A stretch of DNA of 64,000 nt. Origin: Actinomadura sp. WMMA1423 (GTDB lineage: Bacteria > Actinomycetota > Actinomycetes > Streptosporangiales > Streptosporangiaceae). Numbering within the stretch: the first letter of the stretch is position 1; every line of letters starts with the position of its first letter. Below the pieces are notes generated by a model. It did not search any database and was not told the origin of the DNA. It saw only the letters and a program-made list of their open reading frames with translations. A program made the position numbers and the translations under genes. Positions 8,730 to 17,404 of the stretch are shown here, piece by piece. The stretch covers positions 1,364,001 through 1,428,000 of the forward strand of contig NZ_CP041244.1 of NCBI RefSeq assembly GCF_006547145.1. The letters run 5' to 3'.

Positions 8730-9532
8730 GTGGAGATGGTCGAGCGGCTGGTGCCAGAGGAGTTGTGGGAGCTGTTCCAGCGGGTGGTGCCGCCCGCTCC
8801 GACGCGGCCGCAGGGCGGTGGCAGGCGTCGGCACGGAGATCGTGAGGTGCTGGCGGCAATCATCTTTGTGGCGACCACCGGTTGTACATGGCAGCAGTTG
8901 CCGCCGGTGTTCGGGCCGTCGGGCCCGACCGCGCACCGGCGCTTCACCGAGTGGACGGCCGCGCGGGTGTGGGCCAAGCTGCACCGCCTGGTGCTGGACG
9001 AGCTGGGTGCGCGCGGCGAGCTCGACTGGTCGCGGTGCGCGATCGACTCCGTCAGCGTCCGCGCGAGCAAAGGGGGGAGCTGACGGGCCCGAATCCTGTC
9101 GACCGCGGCAAACGTGGGTCGAAGATCCATCTGCTGGTCGATCGTGCCGGACTGCCGCTGTCTGTCGGGATCTCGGCGGCCAACACCCACGACAAGCTCG
9201 CTCTGGAGCCGCTGGTGCGGGGCATCGCGCCGATCCGCTCCCGGCGCGGGCCGCGCCGGCGCCGCCCGGCAAAACTGCACGGCGACAAAGGCTACGACTA
9301 CACCGACCTGCGGCGCTGGCTACGCGGGCGAGGCATCACCCCGCGCATCGCGCGCCGCGGCATCGAGTCCTCCGACCGGCTCGGACGGCACCGCTGGGTG
9401 GTGGAACGGACGGTGTCCTGGCTGAGCGGCTGCCGCCGCCTGCACCGCCGCTACGAACGCAAGCCCGAACACTTCCTGGCCTTCGTCGGCATCGCCGCCA
9501 CACTCATCTGCCACCGCCGACTAGCCAAATGA
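8730..9532 (+). CDS. IS5-family transposase, made by -1 ribosomal frameshift
   Basis: The first part (GTG at 8730 to a TGA at 9081-9083) holds the N-terminal IS5/DUF4096-like domain with REVLAAIIFVATTGCTWQQLPP and SGPTAHRRFTEW. The second part continues in the -1 frame with SKIHLLVDRAGLPLSVGISAANTHD, LHGDKGYDY and RHRWVVERTVSWL, the DDE catalytic region (the E in VERT is the third acidic residue). The frames join at AAAGGGGGG (9069-9077), a run where a -1 slip restores the conserved SKGGELTGPNPVDRGK reading. Programmed frameshifting at such runs is known in this IS group, so the split is probably normal biology and not decay. The joined product is about 267 residues. Confidence 0.85.
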
Positions 9533-9540
9533 GATGACGC
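9525..9540 (-). repeat. Right terminal inverted repeat of the IS5-family element
   Basis: The 15 bases at 9525-9539 are the exact reverse complement of the left repeat. The transposase stop codon (9530-9532) lies inside this repeat. Confidence 0.9.
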
Positions 9541-11469
9541 CTAAGGGGTCACCTTCACTGCCGCATCCTGCGGGGCGCCGGTGAGGGTGGCGTGGCCTTC
9601 GGTGGTGAGACGGGCCGACATGACGGCCGAGCCGATCCGGATGTTGTCGACCGACAGTTCGCCGATGCCGGGCATGGGGGCGAGGGCGATGCGTCCGGCG
9701 GGGAGGTTCGGATCGAGGCCGAGGAGTGCGGTGACCAGGGCGGGCGACACGGCGGCGGCCCAGGCCTGGGGACTGCACGCGGTGGGGTACGGCACCGGTG
9801 GCGTCGAGGAGTCGTGGCCGCCGAACAGCTCGGGCAGCCGGTGGCCGAACGACGGCGCGGCGGCGATGAGGCCCCGGGCCAGCCGGGCCGCGAACTCGTG
9901 GTGGCCGGTGCGGACGAGCCCGAGGATCGCGATGGCGGTGTCGTGCGGCCACACCGAGCCGAGGTGGTACGACAGGGGGTCGAAGCCGGCGGCGTCCGGG
10001 CTCAGTGTGCGCAGGCCCCAGCCGGAGTCCAGTTCGATGAGTCGCCGGGCGACCTCGGTCTCCTCGTCGGGGGTGAGCAGGCCGGTGCCGAGCAGGTGGC
10101 CGAGGTTGGAGGCCACTCCGTCGACCGGGCGTCCGTCGCCGTCCAGGGCGATGGCCGGGTAGCCGTCCACCCAGAAGCGGGCGCGGAAGCGTTCGGCCAG
10201 GTCGGCGGCCCATCGCCGCCAGCGGGCGCCGCCCGGGCGGCCGAAGGCGTCCAGCAGGTCGGCGCCGAGGGCGGCGGCCTGGTAGGCGTACGCCTGCACC
10301 TCCGACAGCGCGATCGGCGGGCGGGCCGGGCGGCCGTCGGCGTGCTGGACGCCGTCGTCGGAGTCCTTCCAGCCCTGGTTGGCCAGTCGGTCGGCCCTCC
10401 CGGTGTAGGAGACGAAACCCCCGTCGAACGTGCCGAGCCACTCCAGCGCGCGTTCCACGGCGGGCATCAGGGCGGCGACCTCGGCGTCCGGCATGCCCCA
10501 GCGCCGTGCTTCGGCGAGCGTGACGACGAACAGGGGCGTCGCGTCGACCGTGCCGTAGTACAGCGGCGGCAACCAGGTGGTGGCGTCGCCGGGACGGAGC
10601 TCGTGCGGGATCTTGCCGGGCTCCTCCTCGGTGCCCGGGTCGTGGCGGTCTCCCTGGTGGCGGGCGAGTACGCGCAGCGTGCCGGCGGCCAGTTCGTGGC
10701 CGAGCGGCAACGCCAGGCGCGCCGTCCACAGCGCGTCGCGGCCGAACAGCGTGAGGTACCAGGGGCTGCCGGCGGCGCAGTAGAAGTCGCCCTCATAGGC
10801 GAGCAGCAGCGCGCCCAGGTCGTCGACGCCCTGGGCGACCAGGCGGTCCAGCCGCTCGTCGCCCGACCGGACGGCCAGCGGTGCCCGGGCCCACGGCGCG
10901 CGGCCGGCCGGGGGTGCCGGGCGGAACCCGGGGGTGTCCGGGGGCGTGGCACGGACGGTGACGGTCGTGCTGAACGTCTCGCCCGGCGCCAGCGACACCT
11001 CGGCGTACGTGCGACCGTCGAGGCGCACCCGTTGGCCTTCCGGCCGGGTCCATTCGACGCCGTCGTCCAGCGGTGTGTGGGGAAGGCCGGGGTCCTCCCC
11101 GCGCCGCACGGTGCTGATCGAGGCCAGGTCTCCGGCCGCCGCGATCCGCAGGACCGCGGCGGCCGGGGTGTCCCCGGTGTTGCGCAGGGTGATCTGCTCC
11201 GTGCCACCCTCCGGTGTGACGGTACGGACCCGCTCGACGGCCAGCGCCCCCGCGGACCCGGTGAAGCGCGCACCGTTCGCGCCGAGCGGCCCGGCCTCGA
11301 CCGGCTCGGGCTCCCGCCCGTCGACGGTCACCACGAAGCGCGACAGCACGCGCCGCTCGGCGACGTACAGGCCGTCGACACCGCCCGTCAGCTGGCCGCT
11401 CGGTGGTGACAGCCAGATCGCCGGTGCCGCCACGCAGGTGATGTGCCGATGGATCGCGGGCTGAGGCAA
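9541..11469 (-). CDS. Glycogen-debranching-type protein (GDE N-terminal domain plus six-hairpin glycosidase)
   Basis: The 642-residue cytoplasmic protein has an N-terminal beta-rich domain (about residues 10-190) like the glycogen debranching N-terminal domain family. An amylo-alpha-1,6-glucosidase-like (alpha/alpha)6 barrel follows (about 200-600) with WYLTLFGRDALWTARLALP, LRPGDATTWLPPLYYGTVDATPLF, NQGWKDSDDGV and SVWPHDTAIA. It is the last gene of the LacI-controlled sugar operon, 16 bases after the preceding gene. The start is a TTG supported by CGGGAG five bases upstream. The substrate is unproved; the family also includes enzymes for other oligosaccharides. Its TAG stop (9541-9543) is part of the CTAAG repeat flanking the IS element, so the insertion left the gene intact. 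Confidence 0.85.
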   Translation of the reverse strand: MPQPAIHRHITCVAAPAIWLSPPSGQLTGGVDGLYVAERRVLSRFVVTVDGREPEPVEAGPLGANGARFTGSAGALAVERVRTVTPEGGTEQITLRNTGDTPAAAVLRIAAAGDLASISTVRRGEDPGLPHTPLDDGVEWTRPEGQRVRLDGRTYAEVSLAPGETFSTTVTVRATPPDTPGFRPAPPAGRAPWARAPLAVRSGDERLDRLVAQGVDDLGALLLAYEGDFYCAAGSPWYLTLFGRDALWTARLALPLGHELAAGTLRVLARHQGDRHDPGTEEEPGKIPHELRPGDATTWLPPLYYGTVDATPLFVVTLAEARRWGMPDAEVAALMPAVERALEWLGTFDGGFVSYTGRADRLANQGWKDSDDGVQHADGRPARPPIALSEVQAYAYQAAALGADLLDAFGRPGGARWRRWAADLAERFRARFWVDGYPAIALDGDGRPVDGVASNLGHLLGTGLLTPDEETEVARRLIELDSGWGLRTLSPDAAGFDPLSYHLGSVWPHDTAIAILGLVRTGHHEFAARLARGLIAAAPSFGHRLPELFGGHDSSTPPVPYPTACSPQAWAAAVSPALVTALLGLDPNLPAGRIALAPMPGIGELSVDNIRIGSAVMSARLTTEGHATLTGAPQDAAVKVTP

Positions 11470-11485
11470 GGGAGCTCCCGTCGGG

Positions 11486-14089
11486 CTAGCGGAGGGTGAT
11501 TTCGAGGGTGGCGGTGGCCCGGCGCGCCTTACCGTCGACGATCACTTCGTCACCTCGCGCCGTGCGCCGCACGGTGTGGGCGACGGGGGCGCCGTCGAGC
11601 GTCACGGAGGCGATCCGCGCCCCGGATGGCAGCACCTGGCCGAGTCGCAGGGCGACGCCGTCCAGCCGCGCCAGGTGCACCGCGGTTTTCAGGGTCCTGC
11701 CGCGCGACTCGGCGGTGACGTCGACGGCGCCCGAGCCGAGGCGGATGGAACGTCCCGCCACGCGCGGCTGCCCGGGCGGGATCTGCGGGACGACCTTCAG
11801 CCGCGCGCGCCCCATGTCCGGGCTGACGCCGAGCTGCTGGTGGACGACCGGCCACAGCGTGCCGTACGCGCCCCAGGCTTGGAGCACCATGGACCGCTCG
11901 GTCAGCTTGCGGTCGATGTTGGCCGGCTGGAAGTCGGGGCTGGCCGCGATCTCGGGCATGGCGCCCGGCATCTCCCACAGGGCGGGATCGAGCTGGATGC
12001 GCGCGTTGGCGCCGGTGTAACGGCGCTGCTGGCCGAGACGCCCGTAGTTGCCTTCGGCGACGGCCATGATGGCGTTGCCGAGCGAGTAGACGACTCGTTC
12101 GCTCTGCACCGTCGAGACCGCGCCATCGCACGACGGTCCCTTGTTGCCGCCCTCTGCGGAGGTCGGGCCGGTCCCGGTGTGGTAGAGGCCGTTCTCGCCG
12201 GTGTAGCAGTTCTCCTCTCGCTTGGCCAGGGCGGTACGGGCGTGCTGGTCGTCGGCGAGCGGACGCGTGACCTGGCCGGGCCGGACGAGTTCGGCGTCCA
12301 TCGGGGTCACGCCGATCCAGTGCCGCTGGAAGACCTTGGTGCTGTCGTTGCCGGGGCCGTCCGGGTCGTCGATGGAGTCGGCGTACTGGCCGGTGTCGCC
12401 GCCCTTCCACCAGGTGGTCTCGAAGGCCTTCTCCAAGCGGCCGGCGCGCTCCTCGGCCCAGCGGACGGTCTTGGCGTCGTTCTTGGCGCCGGCCAGGTCG
12501 GCGAGGTCGCGAAGCCCGCGGATGGTGTAGACGGCGTTGTCGAGCTTCTCCGCGCCCATGCCGGAGCGCTCGACGTTGCCGAGCCCCTCCGGCCAGCCGT
12601 CGCCGTCGGCGTCCAGCTTCCCGGTGACGTAGCGCATGTTGCGGACGGTGAAGCCGTACATCTCGTCGAGGAAGCGGCGGTCGCCCGTCCACCTCCAGGC
12701 GAGCGCCACCGCGCTGGGGAACTTGGCGGTCTCGTCGGTGTTGCCCGCGTCGCCGTTGGCGCCGAAGTACACCGAGCCGTCCTGGGTGACCTCGTGGACG
12801 ACCTTGCCGCTGCGGTCGTTGGCGATCTCGCTGATGTCGCGCAGCGCCCGCAGGTGCGCCGCGACGCCGGTGAACTGCCCGGCCGCGACGGACGCGAACG
12901 CGGTGTACTCGCCGTCGGTCCCGAACAGCCACGGGTAGTCGGGCCATCCGGCGCCCAGCCAGCGTGCCCGCGGCACGGTGCCCTTGGGGGCCGGGTACTG
13001 CTCGCCCTCGCGCGTGACCCGCACGCGCAGGTCGCGAGCCTCCTGTACGGAGTCGGCGAGGTTCTGCTTGCTCCACTCGACGCTCCGCTGGAGCAGCGGG
13101 TCGCCGGGCAGGTCGACCACGGTGTTCGCGGCGACGGTGCGGCGGGCGGCCCTCTTGCGGGCCAGCAGGCGGGCTGGGTCACGCAGAGCCGAACGCAGAG
13201 CCGCGCGTGCCTCGGCGTCGCCGCGGTCGGAGCCGGCGACCGCCAACCAGACCGTGACGTCGCGTCCGGCGGGGACCCGCACCTGGTAGGTCAGCCGGCC
13301 ACCGGTGCCCATGCCGTACTCGGAGTCGTCGCACCGGTCCGGTGCGGTGCCGGTGGCGGGGCAGATCACGGCCGGGTCCCGCGGTCCGCGGTGCCCGGAG
13401 CCGAGCCGGTGTGACGCCGCCCCGCGGTCTGCGGCGACGAGGGCGGTGAAGTCGTGCTCGGACGCGCCCGGCACCGGCGGCTTCCCGCGCTCGCGGAAGA
13501 CGAGCGCGCCGTCCTCGTAGGCGCCGGTGTCCCGCAGGTTGTGGGCGCGCTGGTCGGGGCTGGTCCAGCCCCACGGGTAGGCGGTCATCAACTCGGAATG
13601 GGCGTCCACGTCGAGGCGTACGTCCCGCTTCGTACCGGAGCGGAAGGTCAGGCCGATCAGACCGGCGCGCAGCCCGTCGGGCACCACGTCGGTCCGTTCG
13701 ACGCGCACACCGCCCGGCGCGGCGTAGCGGGTGCGGGTGTACCCGTGGCCGGCGGTATGGCTTTCGGCACGTGCCTGCTCGCCCAGCCAGGCTCCGTCGA
13801 CGCCGAACCACAGGCCGTCGAGCAGCTTCAGCGGGGGCGTCCAGAATCCTCCCATCTCCCCCGTGGTGTGCCATCCGGCCGCCGGGTACAGGCCGTCGGC
13901 GGTGGACATCGAGTAGAACCGGTCGCCGACGACGACCGAACGCCGGTCCGCCAGCCTGGTCGCCGTGGTCAGTTCGTCCGCGGGCGCCTGTCGCCCTTGG
14001 TCCGCCTCCGCGGGGGCGACGGCGGCCGCTCCGACGGCCAGGACGACCGTGGCGGCGAGGGCGATGCCGTGTCTGATGTGGCGTCTCAC
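11486..14089 (-). CDS. Secreted six-hairpin glycosidase-like protein
   Basis: An 867-residue protein with a clear signal peptide (RRHIRHG, then a hydrophobic alanine/valine stretch ending near residue 30). A large region that looks like an (alpha/alpha)6 glycosidase follows, with GWPDYPWLFGTDGEYTAFA, NDRSGKVVHEV, DETAKFPSAVALAW and DADGDGWPEG segments and a short beta C-terminus. I read it as a glycogen-debranching or GH15-like family protein; the exact CAZy family is uncertain. The open frame runs back into the upstream permease gene, but the GTG at 14089 is chosen because AAGGAG lies 8 bases ahead and the signal peptide starts there. It probably degrades an extracellular oligosaccharide for the adjacent transporter. 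Confidence 0.75.
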   Translation of the reverse strand: MRRHIRHGIALAATVVLAVGAAAVAPAEADQGRQAPADELTTATRLADRRSVVVGDRFYSMSTADGLYPAAGWHTTGEMGGFWTPPLKLLDGLWFGVDGAWLGEQARAESHTAGHGYTRTRYAAPGGVRVERTDVVPDGLRAGLIGLTFRSGTKRDVRLDVDAHSELMTAYPWGWTSPDQRAHNLRDTGAYEDGALVFRERGKPPVPGASEHDFTALVAADRGAASHRLGSGHRGPRDPAVICPATGTAPDRCDDSEYGMGTGGRLTYQVRVPAGRDVTVWLAVAGSDRGDAEARAALRSALRDPARLLARKRAARRTVAANTVVDLPGDPLLQRSVEWSKQNLADSVQEARDLRVRVTREGEQYPAPKGTVPRARWLGAGWPDYPWLFGTDGEYTAFASVAAGQFTGVAAHLRALRDISEIANDRSGKVVHEVTQDGSVYFGANGDAGNTDETAKFPSAVALAWRWTGDRRFLDEMYGFTVRNMRYVTGKLDADGDGWPEGLGNVERSGMGAEKLDNAVYTIRGLRDLADLAGAKNDAKTVRWAEERAGRLEKAFETTWWKGGDTGQYADSIDDPDGPGNDSTKVFQRHWIGVTPMDAELVRPGQVTRPLADDQHARTALAKREENCYTGENGLYHTGTGPTSAEGGNKGPSCDGAVSTVQSERVVYSLGNAIMAVAEGNYGRLGQQRRYTGANARIQLDPALWEMPGAMPEIAASPDFQPANIDRKLTERSMVLQAWGAYGTLWPVVHQQLGVSPDMGRARLKVVPQIPPGQPRVAGRSIRLGSGAVDVTAESRGRTLKTAVHLARLDGVALRLGQVLPSGARIASVTLDGAPVAHTVRRTARGDEVIVDGKARRATATLEITLR

Positions 14090-14112
14090 GGTCGAGTCTC
14101 CTTCGGTCGAGG

Positions 14113-14979
14113 TCACTTCACGCCTCCGGCGGTGAGGCCCGCGATGATCCGCCGCTGGAAGACCAGCACCACGACGACCAGCGGCACGGTCACGACCACC
14201 CCGGCCGCCATCTGGGTGCCGAACGGCTGGTCGAACCCGTGGGCGCCGGTGAACTTGGAGATGGCCACCGTCGCGGTCTGCATCTCCTTCTTGTTGACCA
14301 TGGACAGCGCGATGATGAACTCGTTCCAGGCCGCGATGAACGTGATGATCGCGGTGGTGAACACCCCGGGCGCGGCCAGCGGAATGATGATCTTGCGGAA
14401 CGCCTGGCCGCGGGTGCAGCCGTCCACCATCGCCGCGAGCTCCAGCTCGAACGGCAGCTGCCGGAAGAACACCGTCAGGTTCCAGATCGCCAGCGGCAGC
14501 GCGAACGACAGGCTCGGCAGGACCATCGCCTGGTAGCTGTTGATCCACCCGATCCGGGTGAACAGCTTGAGCAGCGGGACGATCAGCGAGATGCCGGGGA
14601 ACATCGAGGTGGTGACGATGATCCCGAGCGCCAGGTTCTTGCCGCGGAAACGCAGCCGGGCCAGCGCGTAGGCGGTGAACGTCCCGATGACCAGGGTGAG
14701 CAGCGTGGTCGTCCCGGCCACCGCCAGGCTGTTGAGCAGCGAGCGCTCGAACCCGACGTCGGGCTTGAACACGGCGGTGAAGTTCTGCACCGACAACGGC
14801 GCGGGCAGGGGCGCGTTGTCGAACTGGTCCTGCGGGCGGCGGAGCGCCGACACGACCATCCAGTAGAACGGCGCCAGGCAGTAGACGACGACGGCGGCCA
14901 CGGCCACGAACCGCAGCGAGCCCCGTGGGAGCGGCGAGGGCCCGCGGCGCCGCGGGCGCGCGGCGGACGGACTGGTCAT
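14113..14979 (-). CDS. Carbohydrate ABC transporter permease, MalG type
   Basis: A 288-residue inner-membrane protein with about six hydrophobic helices, the first near residue 25. It carries the EAA loop that contacts the ATPase (ELAAMVDGCTRGQAFRKIIIPLAAPGV) and an AWNEFIIALS segment typical of the MalG/CUT1 group. GAGGAGG precedes the ATG by 5 bases. Its start overlaps the stop of the MalF-type gene by 4 bases (ATGA), so the pair is translationally coupled. No ATPase gene lies nearby; as in many actinomycetes a shared MsiK-type ATPase elsewhere probably powers it. Confidence 0.93.
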   Translation of the reverse strand: MTSPSAARPRRRGPSPLPRGSLRFVAVAAVVVYCLAPFYWMVVSALRRPQDQFDNAPLPAPLSVQNFTAVFKPDVGFERSLLNSLAVAGTTTLLTLVIGTFTAYALARLRFRGKNLALGIIVTTSMFPGISLIVPLLKLFTRIGWINSYQAMVLPSLSFALPLAIWNLTVFFRQLPFELELAAMVDGCTRGQAFRKIIIPLAAPGVFTTAIITFIAAWNEFIIALSMVNKKEMQTATVAISKFTGAHGFDQPFGTQMAAGVVVTVPLVVVVLVFQRRIIAGLTAGGVK

Positions 14980-16031
14980 GGTGCCTCCTCAGGGACGCGG
15001 GCGGACTCCCCCGCCGGCGATGCCGTCTCCGCCCCGCGGAAGGGCAGGTGGAGCCTGGTGCGGCGTTTCCCGGCCGGCCGCTCCTGGCGCATCTGCCCGA
15101 GGATGTCGGCGCCGAGCAGCTTGACGAAGGCGTAGGCGACGACCGCCACGTACACGAACAAGACCGTGGAGTACGCCGCCGCCGCGCCGTACCGGAGGTT
15201 GGACGCCTCGTCGAAGGCGAGCATGGACATCGTCTGCACGGACTCCTTGTGCGCCCCGACGAGCACGAACGGCAGGTCGAACATGCGCAGCACGTCCAGT
15301 AGCCGGAACAGCACGGCGACCAGCAGCACCGGCTTGATCAACGGCAGGGTGATCCGCCAGAACTGGTGCCAGGCGCCCGCGCCGTCCACCCGCGCGGCCT
15401 CGTACACGTCCCGCGGGATCATCTGCAGCCCGGCCAGCACCAGCAGCCCGACGAACGGGGCGGTCTTCCAGGTGTCGGCGATGATCACGGCCGCCTTGGC
15501 CTGGACGCCGTCGGTGGTCCACAGGACCTGCCGGCCGATCAGGGCGTTGGCGACGCCGTCGGCCTGGAAGACCCAGCGCCACAGCAGCGCCGACACGGCG
15601 GTCGGGATCGCCCAGGGGACCAGGACGCTGGCCCGCACGAGCGCGCGGCCGCGGAACGCCCACTGCATTATGAGCGCCATGGCGACGCCGAGAACGGTCT
15701 CGACGGCGACGGTGGTCACGGTGAAGAAGGTGGTGTTCCACACCGCGCCCCAGAACACCTGCGCGCCGGAGCCGGAGAAGACGTCGAGGTAGTTGGACAG
15801 GCCGACGAACTTCTCGCCCTGGACGACGAAGCCCTGGGCGTCGAGCCCCTCGCCCTCGCGGTACAGCGACTCGCGCAGCGCCGCGAGGACGGGGTAGCCG
15901 ACCACGAGCGCGAGGACCAGGAACGTCGGCGACAGGAGCGCGGCGGCCAGGCGGCCCGAACGCTGGACGTCCCGGCTCCGGCGCGGAGCCTCGGGCCTGC
16001 TCTGCCCGGGTGCGGAGATGATGGTGGTCAT
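14976..16031 (-). CDS. Carbohydrate ABC transporter permease, MalF type
   Basis: A 351-residue membrane protein with an N-terminal anchor helix (about residues 30-50), a periplasmic-side loop and the EAA motif YEAARVDGAGAWHQFWRITLPLIKPVLL. The frame stays open far upstream over the binding-protein gene, but the ATG at 16031 with GGAGG 5 bases ahead and the usual family N-terminus fix the start. It pairs with the MalG-type permease downstream and the lipoprotein binding protein upstream in the same operon. Its charged C-terminal tail of about 40 residues is longer than usual. Confidence 0.93.
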   Translation of the reverse strand: MTTIISAPGQSRPEAPRRSRDVQRSGRLAAALLSPTFLVLALVVGYPVLAALRESLYREGEGLDAQGFVVQGEKFVGLSNYLDVFSGSGAQVFWGAVWNTTFFTVTTVAVETVLGVAMALIMQWAFRGRALVRASVLVPWAIPTAVSALLWRWVFQADGVANALIGRQVLWTTDGVQAKAAVIIADTWKTAPFVGLLVLAGLQMIPRDVYEAARVDGAGAWHQFWRITLPLIKPVLLVAVLFRLLDVLRMFDLPFVLVGAHKESVQTMSMLAFDEASNLRYGAAAAYSTVLFVYVAVVAYAFVKLLGADILGQMRQERPAGKRRTRLHLPFRGAETASPAGESARVPEEAP

Positions 16032-16047
16032 GGAAGCCTCCAGCGGT

Positions 16048-16075
16048 CCTTGCCGGGACGCGCGTCCCGGCAAGG
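16048..16075. repeat. 28-bp perfect palindrome between binding-protein and permease genes
   Basis: Two 13-base arms (CCTTGCCGGGACG and its complement) flank a CG centre, giving an uninterrupted palindrome in the 53-base gap after the binding-protein stop. In RNA it forms a very stable hairpin. At this place in sugar-transport operons such hairpins commonly stop part of transcription or protect the upstream mRNA, so binding protein exceeds permease; that role is inferred. Confidence 0.7.
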
Positions 16076-16084
16076 GAGCGGCCA

Positions 16085-17386
16085 CTACTGCTGGGTGAGC
16101 CGTCCGAGCTGGGCCTGCATGTCGGCCAGCGCCTGGTCGGAGGTCTTGGTGCCGGTGAGGGCGGCATACGCGTTCTCTTGGATCGCCTTGGTCACGTCGC
16201 CGTAGCGCACCGCCGCGGGCCTGGGCTTGGCCTGGAGGAGCGCCTCCTTCAGGACCGCGAGGTAGGGGTACTTCTTCTTCAGCTCGGCGTCCTCGTAAAG
16301 GCCCGCGAGGGTCGGCGGCTCCGTGGTCGCGAGCATGTTGGCGCGCTCCTGCTGGGCGCCGATGAGGAACTTGATGAAGTCCAGTGCGGTCGCCCTGTTC
16401 TTCGCGAACGCCGAGATCGCCAGGTTGTAGCCGCCGAGCGTGGACGCGCCGGGGCCGTCCAGGCCCGGCAGCGGCGCCACGTTGTACTTGCCCTTCACGT
16501 CGGACTTCTCGGAGAGCGCCCACTGGTAGGGCCACTGGCGGTAGAAGACCAGTTTTCCCTTCTCGAAGGCGCGGCGCCCCTCCTCCTCCTTGTAGGTGAT
16601 GGCCTGCTTGGGGATGAGGCCGCTCTTGAAGCCCTGTGCCAGGAAGTCGAGGCCCTGCTTGGCCTGGGGGGTGTTGACGTTCGGCTTGCCCTGGTCGTCC
16701 ACGACGAGGCCGCCCGCGCTGTGCACGGCCTCGGAGAAGTTGACGGTCAGACCCTCGTACTTCTCGAACTGGCCTCCGTAGCAGGACACGCCGCCCTTGG
16801 CGACCTTGTCGCAGACCTGCTTCATCTCCTCCCACGTCTTGGGAGGCCCGGACGCGCCGGCCTCCTTCAGCAGGTCGGTGCGGTAGAAGATCATCCCCGC
16901 GTTGGTCTTCCACGGCGCGGCGTACATGCGGCCCCGGTACTGGCCGGTGCGGACGGCCGGCGGCAGGAAGGACGGCAGGTCGAACTGGTCCTGCGGCAGC
17001 GGCGTGACCCAGCGGTTGGCCGCGAACTCGGCCGTCCACACCACGTCGAGGCCGAGCACGGTGTAGGCGTCGGACTTGGCCTGCGCGTTCTGGACCATCT
17101 GCTGGCGCTGGGCGTCGGCGTCCTCGGGCAGCTCGACCAGCCGCACCGCCTCCTTCGGGTGCTGGGCGTTCCAGGCGTCGATCTGGTTCTTGAGGTTGCC
17201 GGAGGTGTCCTTGCCCTGCGCGAACGTGATCGGGCCTCGACCGGTCAGCTGCTGGGCGGAGCCGGATCCGCCGTCACCGGAGTCTCCGCCGCCGCACGCC
17301 GCCGCCAGGGCCGCCGCGGCTCCCACCGCGATCACGCAGCGGAGCGTCTTTCCCAACGAGCTGGTCTGGGGGGTTGCCATGGTCAT
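16085..17386 (-). CDS. Sugar-binding lipoprotein of an ABC transporter
   Basis: A 433-residue extracellular solute-binding protein. It has a lipoprotein signal peptide with lipobox LAAAC (Cys31), followed by a flexible Gly/Ser-rich stretch. The mature part shows the family-1 binding-protein pattern, with DVVWTAEFAANRWVTPL, MYAAPWKTNAGMIFYRTDLL and FYRQWPYQWAL. In trehalose/maltose-type binding proteins such aromatic-rich segments line the sugar site. It lies 18 bases after the LacI gene and before the two permeases, so it is the first structural gene of the operon. The ligand is unknown; the neighbouring debranching-type enzymes suggest an alpha-linked oligosaccharide. Confidence 0.93.
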   Translation of the reverse strand: MTMATPQTSSLGKTLRCVIAVGAAAALAAACGGGDSGDGGSGSAQQLTGRGPITFAQGKDTSGNLKNQIDAWNAQHPKEAVRLVELPEDADAQRQQMVQNAQAKSDAYTVLGLDVVWTAEFAANRWVTPLPQDQFDLPSFLPPAVRTGQYRGRMYAAPWKTNAGMIFYRTDLLKEAGASGPPKTWEEMKQVCDKVAKGGVSCYGGQFEKYEGLTVNFSEAVHSAGGLVVDDQGKPNVNTPQAKQGLDFLAQGFKSGLIPKQAITYKEEEGRRAFEKGKLVFYRQWPYQWALSEKSDVKGKYNVAPLPGLDGPGASTLGGYNLAISAFAKNRATALDFIKFLIGAQQERANMLATTEPPTLAGLYEDAELKKKYPYLAVLKEALLQAKPRPAAVRYGDVTKAIQENAYAALTGTKTSDQALADMQAQLGRLTQQ

Positions 17387-17404
17387 TTCCTTCTCTCGGG
17401 GGGA

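Larger units (their letters stand above)
8691..9540 (+). mobile_element. IS5-family (IS427-like) insertion sequence, complete
   Basis: An 850-bp element bounded by near-perfect 16-bp terminal inverted repeats (8691-8706 and 9525-9540; 15 of 16 match, only the outermost base differs). The sequence CTAAG occurs directly outside both ends (8686-8690 and 9541-9545) and reads as the target duplication; IS427-type elements duplicate a short TA-containing site. The single transposase is encoded in two overlapping frames joined by a -1 frameshift. Both ends and the transposase look intact, so the element may be recent and active. It sits between the gene-poor stretch and the end of the sugar operon. 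Confidence 0.9.

Noticed and set aside
8882..9532. Separate second transposase gene
   Set aside because: Its frame continues the first part through a slippery run, so it is better read as the -1 frameshift half of one transposase.
9592..11409. 605-codon plus-strand frame
   Set aside because: Antisense shadow of the debranching-type gene; composition and lack of motifs show it is not real.
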